Positions 52,214 through 59,980 of a DNA stretch of 64,000 nt are shown here, piece after piece. The notes under the pieces were generated by a model. It was not told where the DNA came from and did not search any database. It saw nothing but the letters and a program-made list of their open reading frames with translations. The stretch comes from WHSW01 sp963821345 (lineage in GTDB: Bacteria > Actinomycetota > Thermoleophilia > Solirubrobacterales > 70-9). Numbering within the stretch: position 1 is the stretch's first letter; each line of letters begins with the position of its first letter. The translations under genes and the position numbers were made by a program. The stretch spans positions 248,001-312,000 of the forward strand of contig CAWGDM010000003.1 in NCBI GenBank assembly GCA_963821345.1. The letters run 5' to 3'.

Positions 52214-52582
52214 ATGGACTTCAAGATCGAGTTGATTGCGATCCCGGTGACCGACGTCGACCGGGCGAAGGAGTTCTACGAGCGTGCCGGGTTCAACGCC
52301 GATCACGACCACCGGGTCAGCGAGGACCTGCGCTTCGTGCAGCTGACGCCGCCGGGGTCGGCGTGCTCGATCTGCATCGGCGAGGGCATCACGCCGGCCG
52401 AGCCCGGGTCGGTGAGGGGGATGCAGATGGTGGTCGATGACGCCGAGGCCGCCCGCCGGCAACTGCTCGACGCCGGGATCGAGGTGACCGAGGTCGACAG
52501 CCAGCCGTGGGGCGACTTCGCCTTCTTCCAGGATCCCGACGGCAACGCCTGGGCGCTGCAGGCGATCCCGCCGCGCGACTGA
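52214..52582 (+). CDS. VOC (glyoxalase/bleomycin-resistance) family protein
   Basis: This is 122 residues forming a paired beta-alpha-beta-beta-beta fold: IELIAIPVTDVDRAKEFYERAGF at the start and FAFFQDPDGNAWALQAI at the end, where the Glu/Gln metal ligand positions lie. It follows the molybdopterin gene by 9 bp. The family includes glyoxalases, dioxygenases and binding proteins, and the substrate cannot be read here. Confidence 0.82.
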   Translation: MDFKIELIAIPVTDVDRAKEFYERAGFNADHDHRVSEDLRFVQLTPPGSACSICIGEGITPAEPGSVRGMQMVVDDAEAARRQLLDAGIEVTEVDSQPWGDFAFFQDPDGNAWALQAIPPRD

Positions 52583-52602
52583 GGGCTCAGACGACGCCCG
52601 GG

Positions 52603-53226
52603 TCACCGTCGCGCCGGCAGCGGCAGCGAGAACCGGCCCGTATGCCCCAGCAGCTCCTCCGCCGCAGCCAGATCCTCGGGCGAGTTGACGTTGAAGAAGA
52701 TCCGCGCCGGGTCGCCGAACCGCGCCACCCGCTCCTCCTCGATCACGAACGGGTCCAGCGCCGCGACCGCGTCGCGCATTGCGGCGCCGGCTGCCAGCGA
52801 CTCGGCGAGCTGCTCCGAGACCTCCGGCGAGTAACGGCCAAGGAGCGGCTCGATCCGCCCGCCGACCTCGCAGACGGCGACCCGCTGCTCGAGCTGGGCG
52901 AGCCAGGTGAGCAGCTTCGCCGGGACCAGCGGCATGTCGCAGGCGATCGCGACCACGCCCCGCCCGGCGCTGGCGCCGAGCGCGGTGACCACCCCGTTCA
53001 GCGGGTGGCTGGGCTCCGAGGGCTCGGCGAGCACCCGGCAGTCGAGCTTCGGCAACGGCGAGTCGGGCTTCGCCACCACCACCGGGTCAAGCCCCGCCGA
53101 GCCAACGGTGGCGACGACCCGCGAGACCAACGGGCGGCTGGCGAGCTCGACCATCGCCTTGGGCTCGCCCATGCGACGGCTCGTCCCCCCAGCTAGCACG
53201 GCACCGACAGTCACCGGGCGTTTCAC
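52603..53226 (-). CDS. mobA: Molybdenum cofactor guanylyltransferase MobA-like
   Basis: This is 207 residues from GTG 53226; the frame is open well upstream over the antisense of moeA. The NTP-binding start AVLAGGTSRRMGEPKAMVEL is near residue 9, CDMPLVP near 95 gives the metal-binding Asp, and the RYSPEVSEQL segment lies near 150. It would attach GMP to molybdopterin to make MGD, the cofactor form needed by the oxidoreductase at 50009. It reads divergently from moeA with a 36-bp shared promoter region. Confidence 0.88.
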   Translation of the reverse strand: MKRPVTVGAVLAGGTSRRMGEPKAMVELASRPLVSRVVATVGSAGLDPVVVAKPDSPLPKLDCRVLAEPSEPSHPLNGVVTALGASAGRGVVAIACDMPLVPAKLLTWLAQLEQRVAVCEVGGRIEPLLGRYSPEVSEQLAESLAAGAAMRDAVAALDPFVIEEERVARFGDPARIFFNVNSPEDLAAAEELLGHTGRFSLPLPARR

Positions 53227-53262
53227 ATACCCAGTCTCGCACCGTATTAGCCTCAAGCCCGC

Positions 53263-54471
53263 GTGGACGACGAAAGGCCGATCGAGATCGACGAGGCCCG
53301 GAGGCGGGTGCTGGAGCGCGCCGCGCCGCTGGGAACCGAGCCGGTCGCGGTCGCCGCGGCGCTCGGCCGGGTGCTGGCCGAGGACGTGACCAGCGCCGAT
53401 TCGGTGCCCGGGTTCGACAACTCGGCGATGGACGGCTACGCGCTGCGGGCGGCCGACACCGAGGGCGGCGAGGCCCGGCTGACGGTGGTCGGCGAGTCGC
53501 GCGCCGGCCATCCCGCCGGGCGGGCGCTCGGTGCGGGCGAGGCGATCGCGATTTCCACCGGGGCGATGCTTCCCGAGGGCGCCGATGCCGTCGCCAGGGT
53601 CGAGGACACCGACGGCGGGCGGGAGACGGTCGAGGTCCGGACGGCGGTCAACCCCGGCACGGACATCCGCCGCGCCGGAGAGGACATCGGGGCGGGGGAG
53701 ACCGTGCTCGCCGCCGGGGCCGAGATTGGCCCGGCCGAGGCCGGGGTGCTGGCCTCGGTGGGCCGCGCCGAGGTCAGCTGCGCGATCCGGCCGCGGGCCG
53801 CCGTCCTGACCACCGGCGATGAGTTGCAGGAGCCCGGCGAGCCGCTGCGCGCGGGCGCGATCCGCAACTCGAACGCGTTCTCGGTCGGCGGCCTGGTCGA
53901 GCGCGCGGGCGCCGAGCTGACCGCGGCCCGGATCGTCGCCGACGATCGCGCCGCCACCGCCGAGGCGCTCGGCGAGGCGCTGCGCGGCGACCTGGCGATC
54001 GTCTGCGGCGGCGTCTCGGTCGGCGAGCACGACCACGTCCGCCCGGCCGCCGCCGGGCTCGGGGTCGAGCAGGTCTTCTGGCGCGTCGCCCTGCGTCCCG
54101 GCGGCCCCACGTACTTCGGCGTCGGACCGAGCGGCGCGCTCGTCTTTGGCCTACCCGGCAACCCGGTCTCGGCGATGGTCACCTTCCTGCTGTTCGCCCG
54201 CCCGGCGATCCGGGCGATGCTGGGGAGCGCCGACGAACCACGCCGGGCGACCGCGGTCCTCGACACCGAGCACCCGGCGCTTCCCGAGCGCACCCAGATG
54301 GTCCGCTGCCGGCTCGAGCTGCGCGACGACGGCTGGCACGCCCGGCCGACGAAGGCGCAGGGCTCCCATGTGCTGACCTCGATGCTGGGGGCCGATGCGC
54401 TCGCGGTGATCCCGCCTTCGGACCGCCCACACCCAGCGGGCACCAGGGTCGAGTTCGAGCTGCTGCGCTAG
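53263..54471 (+). CDS. moeA: Molybdopterin molybdenumtransferase MoeA
   Basis: This is 402 residues starting at GTG 53263. Conserved blocks are SVPGFDNSAMDGYALRA near residue 47, STGAMLPEGADAVARVED near 100, the TTGDEL motif near 185 and FGLPGNPVSAMVTF near 296. It inserts molybdate into adenylylated molybdopterin. A TAGCCT box nine bases before the GTG and no Shine-Dalgarno sequence suggest a leaderless message. It pairs with the MoaB/MogA-type protein at 56080. Confidence 0.93.
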   Translation: MDDERPIEIDEARRRVLERAAPLGTEPVAVAAALGRVLAEDVTSADSVPGFDNSAMDGYALRAADTEGGEARLTVVGESRAGHPAGRALGAGEAIAISTGAMLPEGADAVARVEDTDGGRETVEVRTAVNPGTDIRRAGEDIGAGETVLAAGAEIGPAEAGVLASVGRAEVSCAIRPRAAVLTTGDELQEPGEPLRAGAIRNSNAFSVGGLVERAGAELTAARIVADDRAATAEALGEALRGDLAIVCGGVSVGEHDHVRPAAAGLGVEQVFWRVALRPGGPTYFGVGPSGALVFGLPGNPVSAMVTFLLFARPAIRAMLGSADEPRRATAVLDTEHPALPERTQMVRCRLELRDDGWHARPTKAQGSHVLTSMLGADALAVIPPSDRPHPAGTRVEFELLR

Positions 54472-54478
54472 CCAGGCG

Positions 54479-54904
54479 TTACTGCGGCCCGCGCTCGAGC
54501 TGCGCGGCACCTTCGAAGCGCGGCGACCAGGGCTGCGCCGAGCTCGTCCACGCCTCCACCGACGGCTCGAGCCACGAGCCGTCGTCGAGCGAGCCGGCCT
54601 TGATGAAGGCGAGCTCCGGCAGCACCGCGGCGATGCTGTAGACGGGCGAGCCGCAGGCCGAGCAGAAGTACCGCTGCGTCTCGCCGCCGTGGTCCTGTCC
54701 GGTGGTCGCGAACATCGAGAGCGTGTCACCTTCGGCGCTGAGGGCGGCCAGCGGTACGCCGACGAAGACCGAGAACGGGTTGCCCGTCTGGCGCTGACAG
54801 TCGGTGCAGTGGCAGGCGGCCTGGATCACCGGCTCGGCCTCGGCGCTGTAGGTCACGGCCCCGCACAAGCAGCGCCCGGTGATTGGCATCGGTGCCCCAC
54901 TCAC
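54479..54904 (-). CDS. GFA-family (CENP-V/glutathione-dependent formaldehyde-activating-like) protein
   Basis: This is 141 residues. Zinc ligands are visible in GRCLCGAVTYSA, CHCTDCQRQTG and FCSACGSPVY, the full Cys set of the family. Family members are named for formaldehyde metabolism, but most have no proven substrate. It lies between moeA and the moa fusion on the opposite strand and is unlikely to belong to the cofactor pathway. The start could also be the Met at 54889. Confidence 0.87.
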   Translation of the reverse strand: MSGAPMPITGRCLCGAVTYSAEAEPVIQAACHCTDCQRQTGNPFSVFVGVPLAALSAEGDTLSMFATTGQDHGGETQRYFCSACGSPVYSIAAVLPELAFIKAGSLDDGSWLEPSVEAWTSSAQPWSPRFEGAAQLERGPQ

Positions 54905-54938
54905 TTCCGCTCGACCCTATACGACCTACGATCCACCC

Positions 54939-56087
54939 ATGGAGGTCGAGGTTCGACTGTTCGCGATTCTGCGTGAGCGCGCCGGTTGTGACCGGCTGGC
55001 GCTCGAGTTGCCGGAGGGCGCGACGGTCGCCGACGCGCTCGCCGCGGCCGGGCGCGAGCCGGGGCTCGAGGGGCTGATCGGGGCGATGCCGGTCCGGGTC
55101 GCGGTCAATCGCGAGTACGCGGCCGAGGGGACGGCGATCGCCGCCGGCGACGAGCTCGCCCTGATTCCGCCGGTCAGCGGCGGAGCGACGGCCCCGGCGG
55201 TTGCGCGGGTGACCGACCGGCCGCTGTCGCTGATCACGCTCGCCGACTCGGTCGGGCGCCCCGGAGCGGGCGCCGTCGTCGTCTTCTGCGGGGTGACCCG
55301 CGAGGTCGAGCGGCTCGAGTACGAGGCCTACGCCGAGATGGCCGAGCAGCGGATCGGCGAGCTGGTAGCCGAGTGCGTCGCCAGCCACGGGCTCGAGGCG
55401 GCGGCCGCCGAGCACCGCGTCGGCTCGGTCCCGCTGGGCGAACCGAGCGTGATCGTCGCGGTATCCGCCGCGCACCGTGAGCAGGCGTTCGCCGGCGCGC
55501 GCGAGCTGATCGACCGGATCAAGGCCGAGGCCCCGGTCTGGAAGCGCGAGGTCGAGGGCTCCGAATCGGAGTGGGTCGAGGGCGCGGCGCCTCCCGTCGA
55601 GCGGGAGACCGCCAAGCTCACCCACCTCGACGACGCCGGCAACGCCCGCATGGTCGACGTCGGCGACAAGCAGGAGACGCAGCGCCGGGCCCGCGCCGAG
55701 GCGCGACTGCGGATGTCGCCCGAGACGGCGGCGGCGCTCGCCCGCGGCGACGCGCCGAAGGGCGACGTGCTGGGGACCGCGCGGATCGCCGGAATCGGGG
55801 CGGCGAAGCGGACCGGCGAGCTGATCCCGCTCGCCCACCCGCTGGTGCTCGACTTCATCGACGTCGAGGGCACCGTCGACGCCGAGGCGGGCCTGGTGAG
55901 GCTCGCCGCCGAGGCGGGGATCACCGCCCGCACCGGGGTCGAGATGGAGGCGATGACCGCCTGCGCGGTCGCCGCGCTGACCGTCTACGACATGGTCAAG
56001 GGGCTGGAGCGTGGGGTGACGATCGAGTCGATCGAGTTGGTCTTCAAGAGCGGCGGGCGCAGCGGCGAGTGGACCCGGGATGGTTGA
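54939..56087 (+). CDS. MoaD-MoaE-MoaC three-domain fusion
   Basis: This is 382 residues. Residues 1-82 are MoaD and end in the sulfur-carrier PPVSGG, which here is internal. Residues about 90-230 are MoaE, with AEHRVGSVPLGE, SAAHREQAF and the lysines of APVWKRE. Residues about 235-382 are MoaC, with MVDVGDKQETQR, LIPLAHPL and GVEMEAMTA. Together these cover cyclic-pyranopterin synthesis (with MoaA) and conversion to molybdopterin. MoaD needs a free C-terminal Gly, so cleavage after Gly82 is expected, as reported for mycobacterial MoaX. A TACGAT box six bases before the ATG suggests a leaderless message. Confidence 0.93.
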   Translation: MEVEVRLFAILRERAGCDRLALELPEGATVADALAAAGREPGLEGLIGAMPVRVAVNREYAAEGTAIAAGDELALIPPVSGGATAPAVARVTDRPLSLITLADSVGRPGAGAVVVFCGVTREVERLEYEAYAEMAEQRIGELVAECVASHGLEAAAAEHRVGSVPLGEPSVIVAVSAAHREQAFAGARELIDRIKAEAPVWKREVEGSESEWVEGAAPPVERETAKLTHLDDAGNARMVDVGDKQETQRRARAEARLRMSPETAAALARGDAPKGDVLGTARIAGIGAAKRTGELIPLAHPLVLDFIDVEGTVDAEAGLVRLAAEAGITARTGVEMEAMTACAVAALTVYDMVKGLERGVTIESIELVFKSGGRSGEWTRDG

Positions 56088-56583
56088 GACCGGGTTCGCG
56101 ACCGCGGTCCTGACGATCTCCAGCACCCGCGACGAGGCCGAGGACGAGAGCGGCCCGGCGCTGGCCGCCTTTGCCGAGCGCCTGGGTGGCGTGGTGGTCG
56201 GCTCCGAGCTGATCGCCGACGACCGCGACCTGATCGCCGAGCGGCTGCGCTACTTCTGCGACGAGGTCGGCTGCGCGCTGGTCCTGACCACTGGCGGCAC
56301 CGGCTTCTCGGCCGACGACCTGACCCCGGAGGCGACCCGCGACGTGATCGAGCGCGAGGCGCCGGGCTTCGGCGAGGCGATGCGCGACGCCTCCAAGCAG
56401 CACACCCCGATGTGGATGACCTCCCGCGCCCTCGCCGGCACCAGGGGCACCAGCCTGATCGTCAACTTCCCCGGCAACCCGCCGGCGATCGAACAGGCCG
56501 GCGCCGCCCTGGAGCGCGCGATCCCACATGCGATCGCGCTGCTCCAGGGCGGCGGTCCGGCCGCCGCTCATCACTGGTGTTGA
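56080..56583 (+). CDS. MoaB/MogA family molybdopterin adenylyltransferase
   Basis: This is 167 residues. TISSTRDEAEDESGPAL starts the domain, LVLTTGGTGFSADDLTPEAT carries the TGGTG motif, and VNFPGNPPAI is the PGNP motif. It adenylylates molybdopterin before MoeA inserts molybdenum. It overlaps the end of the moa fusion by 8 bp, so it is co-translated. The cofactor pathway in the window thereby runs from GTP to MGD; the MoaD-activating sulfurtransferase/MoeB is not present here. Confidence 0.92.
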   Translation: MVETGFATAVLTISSTRDEAEDESGPALAAFAERLGGVVVGSELIADDRDLIAERLRYFCDEVGCALVLTTGGTGFSADDLTPEATRDVIEREAPGFGEAMRDASKQHTPMWMTSRALAGTRGTSLIVNFPGNPPAIEQAGAALERAIPHAIALLQGGGPAAAHHWC

Positions 56584-56714
56584 GCGCGACGGTCAAGACC
56601 CATGTCGCCCGGGTGCTGTTGAAGCTCGGCCTGCGCGACCGGGTGCAGGCCGTTGTCCTCGCCTACGAGTCCGGGATCGTCACGCCCGGACCGCCGACGG
56701 GCGAGCCCCGGTGA
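56580..56714 (+). pseudogene. LuxR-type HTH fragment (truncated response regulator tail)
   Basis: The frame reads LSATVKTHVARVLLKLGLRDRVQAVVLAYESGIV, the recognition helix and last helix of a LuxR/NarL-type DNA-binding domain. The receiver and first HTH helices are missing, and the MogA-like stop lies inside the fragment's first codons. It is probably a leftover of a deleted response-regulator gene. It ends in a GTGA overlap with the DUF2283 gene, which may have been coupled to the original regulator. Confidence 0.65.
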
Positions 56715-56977
56715 GGGCCGGCCGCTACTCGTTCGCCCAGGTCGCCTACGACCCCCCCAGCGACGTCCTCTACGCGCGGATCAGCCAGGAGCCCGACGCC
56801 TCGCGCGAGCGCACGGCCGAGGGCGACGTCTGGACCTTCGACGCGGACGGGCGTCCGACCGGCGTGATCGTGATGGATCCGGGTGCGCGGCTCGCCCGCG
56901 ACGGCGCCGTCTACGTCAGCCTGCCGACCGGGGAGCGCGAGCGAATCCAGGGGCTCGACGCCGCGATGCGAACCTAG
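56711..56977 (+). CDS. DUF2283 family protein
   Basis: This is 88 residues starting at GTG 56711. YDPPSDVLYARISQEP near residue 12 and WTFDADGRPTGVIVMDP near 42 are the two family motifs. DUF2283 proteins are small beta-rich proteins of unknown function, common in actinobacteria and cyanobacteria. It follows a truncated LuxR fragment. Its normal length suggests that it is intact. Confidence 0.75.
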   Translation: MRAGRYSFAQVAYDPPSDVLYARISQEPDASRERTAEGDVWTFDADGRPTGVIVMDPGARLARDGAVYVSLPTGERERIQGLDAAMRT

Positions 56978-57012
56978 GCCCCGTGCCGCCGGCCAGGGTC
57001 GGGTGACCCGGG

Positions 57013-57474
57013 CTACTTGACGCCCTTGAGGCAGGTCAGGTTGGAGGTGATCGTGAACGGTGCCCGGGTCGCCAGCGCCGCGTCGTCGATTCCGATCAGG
57101 ACGTGGTACTCGCTCGGCGACTCGACGTAGGAGCCCTGGACGAAGACGTCGTTGGTCTGCTTCGGCACGACCCCGCCGTCGACCACCTTCGAGCAGCCGG
57201 TCAGGCCGATGTCGATGTAGGGGCCAAGGCCGCCGGCGCTGACGTCGGCGGGGTTGATCGTCGTCGTGGTGCCCTGCAGGTAGACGAGCTTCGGCTTCTT
57301 CGACGACGGCGCGGCCTTGCGCGCATGGGCGCGAGCGCCCTTGCCGAGGTCGATGGTCATGCTCGAGTAGGCGGGCCGCGTTTCGGACGCCGTGGTCAGC
57401 CCCGAGCTCCCGATCACGGCAGCGGCCGCCAGCGCGGCCACCGCCGCCAGTCCGCCGATCAACTTCCTGGTCAT
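57013..57474 (-). CDS. Secreted protein of unknown function
   Basis: This is 153 residues from the ATG at 57474. A signal peptide (1-30, GGLAAVAALAAAAVIGSSG) precedes a Lys/Arg/Ala linker and a beta-rich domain with two cysteines (LTGCSKV, NLTCLKG) that probably pair. I recognise no family. The frame upstream of this ATG lies in a region that already serves the divergent sigma factor gene. Confidence 0.6.
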   Translation of the reverse strand: MTRKLIGGLAAVAALAAAAVIGSSGLTTASETRPAYSSMTIDLGKGARAHARKAAPSSKKPKLVYLQGTTTTINPADVSAGGLGPYIDIGLTGCSKVVDGGVVPKQTNDVFVQGSYVESPSEYHVLIGIDDAALATRAPFTITSNLTCLKGVK

Positions 57475-57563
57475 CCGCCGCTCCTTCCGTCGGTTCCTAA
57501 CCCTGGGGAGATAACACGCCGTCTCACGAATACGCTCGCCGGACCGTTTCAATAGTCGAGACA

Positions 57564-58079
57564 GTGAGCGCCACAGCCACACGACCGGCCCCCGCGCGGG
57601 AGCCCTTCCAGCGCTTCCTCGACGCGCATAGCCGCCCGGTGCTCGCCTTTCTGCGGGCGATGGTCGGCGAGCACGACGCCGAGGACTGCTTCCAGGAGAC
57701 CCTGATCGCGGCCCTGCGCGCCTACGAGGGCATGGACGGCGCCCACCCGCGCGCCTGGGTGATGACGATCGCCCGCCGCAAGGCGATCGACCACCACCGG
57801 GCACGGGCCCGCCGACCCGAGCCGCGCGGCGAACTTCCCGAGCGGGCGGCGCCGGTGGCCGGCGGAGGCCTTGGGGACCTCGACGGCGAGGTCTGGCGCG
57901 CGGTCGCGAGGCTGGGCGAGGCGCAGCGGGCGGCCGTGGCGCTCCGCTACGCCGGTGACCTCGCCTACCGCGAGATCGCGACCGCGCTCGACTGCAGCGA
58001 GGAGGCCGCCCGGCGACGGGTCGCCGACGGCCTGGCCGCGCTGCGCCAGGAGATCGACCGAGACGAGGAGGGGCGATGA
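57564..58079 (+). CDS. ECF-type RNA polymerase sigma factor
   Basis: This is 171 residues from a GTG start. Sigma region 2 (FLRAMVGEHDAEDCFQETLIAALRA) is near residues 30-55 with the RRKAIDHHRAR end, and region 4 (LGEAQRAAVALRYAGDLAYREIATALDCSEEAARRRV) is near 115-152. No anti-sigma gene is adjacent. The next gene is the methylguanine methyltransferase, overlapping by 4 bp (ATGA), so the sigma factor may control a DNA-alkylation response together with it. Confidence 0.9.
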   Translation: MSATATRPAPAREPFQRFLDAHSRPVLAFLRAMVGEHDAEDCFQETLIAALRAYEGMDGAHPRAWVMTIARRKAIDHHRARARRPEPRGELPERAAPVAGGGLGDLDGEVWRAVARLGEAQRAAVALRYAGDLAYREIATALDCSEEAARRRVADGLAALRQEIDRDEEGR

Positions 58080-58702
58080 ACAGGATCGACGCGAACCGGG
58101 TCCGCGACGCGCTGGGCGCCGGGATCGACGACGAGGTGGTCGCGCGGGCGGCCGCGCGAGTGGCCCAGCGGGCCGAGCGCGAGGGCCTGGCCGAGGTCGC
58201 ATACGCGGGCTTCGACTCGCCGCTGGGCGCCGGCTGGGTGGCCGCGACCGAGCGCGGGATCGTCGCCGTCGGCCTGCCGAGCGACGAGCGGGATTCGTTT
58301 CTGACCTGGCTCGCCGGTTCGCTGTCGCCGCGGATGCTCGAGCTGCCGGGACGCCTCGACGAGGCGCGCCGCGAGCTCGACCAGTACTTCGCCGGAGATC
58401 GCCGCGAGTTCGACCTCGACCTCGACTGGACGCTGGTCCGCTCGGAGTTCTCCAGCCGCGTCCTGCACGAGACCGCGAGGCTCGCCTACGGCGAGACCGC
58501 CAGCTACGGCGAGGTCGCGGCACGGGCCGGCAACCCGCGCGCCTTCCGCGCCGCGGGTACGGCGCTCGGGCACAACCCGATCCCGATCGTCGTCCCCTGC
58601 CACCGGGTGCTGCGCGCCGGCAACGTGCTCGGCAATTACGGCGGCGGCCCGGAGATGAAGGCGTGGCTGCTGCGCCACGAGGGCGTTGCGCTGCCAACTT
58701 GA
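58076..58702 (+). CDS. Methylated-DNA-[protein]-cysteine S-methyltransferase (Ogt/MGMT)
   Basis: This is 208 residues. The reactive cysteine lies in VVPCHRVL near residue 178; the YGETASYGEVAARAG DNA-binding helix and NPRAFRAAGTALGHNP asparagine hinge precede it. It removes O6-alkyl groups from guanine in a single-use reaction. The N-terminal 50 residues (NRVRDALGAGIDDEVVARAAARV) are longer than in typical Ogt and could contact the coupled sigma factor. Coupling to a sigma factor gene recalls alkylation-response control, but this arrangement is not proven here. Confidence 0.9.
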   Translation: MNRIDANRVRDALGAGIDDEVVARAAARVAQRAEREGLAEVAYAGFDSPLGAGWVAATERGIVAVGLPSDERDSFLTWLAGSLSPRMLELPGRLDEARRELDQYFAGDRREFDLDLDWTLVRSEFSSRVLHETARLAYGETASYGEVAARAGNPRAFRAAGTALGHNPIPIVVPCHRVLRAGNVLGNYGGGPEMKAWLLRHEGVALPT

Positions 58703-58734
58703 CAAAGAGGTTGACAGTCCAGTAGGCTGCCAAC
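58691..58734 (+). promoter_or_regulatory. Promoter with three half-sites upstream of HTH gene
   Basis: A sigma-70-like promoter is visible: TTGACA at 58699-58704, 18-bp spacer, TAGGCT at 58723-58728, then nine bases to the ATG at 58738, so a leaderless message is expected. Three half-sites flank and overlap it: CTGCCAAC (58691-58698), GTTGACAG (58710-58717) and CTGCCAAC (58727-58734). The last two form a 25-bp inverted repeat over the -10 element. Autoregulation by the HTH product is likely. Confidence 0.6.
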
Positions 58735-58737
58735 CTC

Positions 58738-59199
58738 ATGCACGTCGACCCGAACAGCCCCCGCGCGACGCTGACCAAGCGCCAGCACGAGGTCCTCGAC
58801 CGGCTCGAGCAGGGCATGGGTGCGAAGCAGATCGCGACCGACATCGGCGTCAGTCGCAACGCCGTCTATCAGCACATCGAGCGCCTCCGGAGGCAGGGGG
58901 CGCTCGCCCAGACGTACACCCCGAGCGGTCAGCCGCCGCGGCGAGTCGAGGCGGGAGTGCCCGTCGCGCCGGCACCGACCGCCCCGCGCGAGAGCGCGAT
59001 CGCGAGGCTGCGCGAGCTGGCGCTCGCCGGAGCCGACCGCGACGATCCCGAATACGCGGAGGCGATCGAGGCGGCGATCGCCTCGGCCGATGCGCCAGGG
59101 CTCGCGTACGAGCTCGGGCGGCTCGACGGCCGCGGCGAGGGCGGGCTGCCGGCCGACCTGGTCGAGTCGGCGCTGCGCCGGCTCGGAGCGCTGACATAA
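58738..59199 (+). CDS. Winged/LuxR-like HTH regulator of unknown family
   Basis: This is 153 residues. Residues 9-62 form an HTH (LTKRQHEVLDRLEQGMGAKQIATDIGVSRNAVYQHIERLRRQG), close to LuxR-type HTH proteins. A proline-rich linker and a helical, acidic C-terminal domain of about 70 residues (ELALAGADRDDPEYAEAIEAA) follow, possibly a sensor or dimer unit. It has its own operator-like promoter at 58691-58734. Confidence 0.75.
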   Translation: MHVDPNSPRATLTKRQHEVLDRLEQGMGAKQIATDIGVSRNAVYQHIERLRRQGALAQTYTPSGQPPRRVEAGVPVAPAPTAPRESAIARLRELALAGADRDDPEYAEAIEAAIASADAPGLAYELGRLDGRGEGGLPADLVESALRRLGALT

Positions 59200-59241
59200 T
59201 CACGACTCGAAACCACTTCGAAGGAGAGGTCTGAAGGTCAA

Positions 59242-59908
59242 ATGGTCGTAGCCATCATCGTCATCGTCGTCCTGTTGCTGCTCGGGCTGACGTATGTCCT
59301 GATCCGCAACTCGATGATCGGGTCGCGCAACCGGGTCGACGAGGCCTGGTCTGGGATCGACGTTCAGCTCAAGCGTCGTCACGATCTGGTCCCCAACCTG
59401 GTCGAGGCGGTCAAGGGCTACGCGACCCACGAGCGCGAGACCTTCGAGAAGGTGACCCAGGCGCGGGCCGCCGCGATGCAGGCCTCGGGCCCGGCGCAGG
59501 CGAGCGCCGCCGAGGGCATGCTGAGCCAGGCGCTCGGCGGGCTGCGTGTGGTCGCCGAGCAGTACCCCGCAGCTGCGTGCGACCGAGAACTTCCAGCAGC
59601 TGACGCGCAACCTCTCCGAGCTCGAGGACGAGATCCAGGCCTCGCGCCGGATCTACAACTCGAACGTCCAGGCCTACAACACGAAGATCCAGGTCTTCCC
59701 GAACTCGATCATCGCCAACTCCGGCGGTTTCACGGCGCGCGAGTTCTTCGAGATCGAGGACGTGGGCGACCGCGAGGTGCCGAGCTTCTCCTTCACCGAC
59801 GGGGGCGGCAACGCCGCGGCCCCGGCGGAGCCGGCCGCGCCGGCGGCACCCGCCGGCGGATCGGCCCCTCCGGCACCCCCCGCGCCCCCCGCTCCGCCCG
59901 CCCAGTAG
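59242..59908 (+). CDS. lemA: LemA family protein (one apparent frame break)
   Basis: The N-terminal frame from ATG 59242 has a membrane anchor (VAIIVIVVLLLLGLTYVLI), then NRVDEAWSGIDVQLKRRHDLVPNLVEAVKGY, the LemA hallmark. The C-terminal frame continues NFQQLTRNLSELEDEIQASRR and FPNSIIA and ends with an Ala/Pro tail. They join when one C is removed from the CCCC run near 59566, giving about 221 residues. LemA proteins are single-pass, mostly extracytoplasmic helical bundles of unknown function. The break looks like a base-call error. Confidence 0.87.
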
Positions 59909-59980
59909 CGGTTCCTAAATTCGGCCTGCAAGCCGCCGTCTCCGCGCAGGAGGCGGCGGCCCGAGGCTGAACACTCCCGC

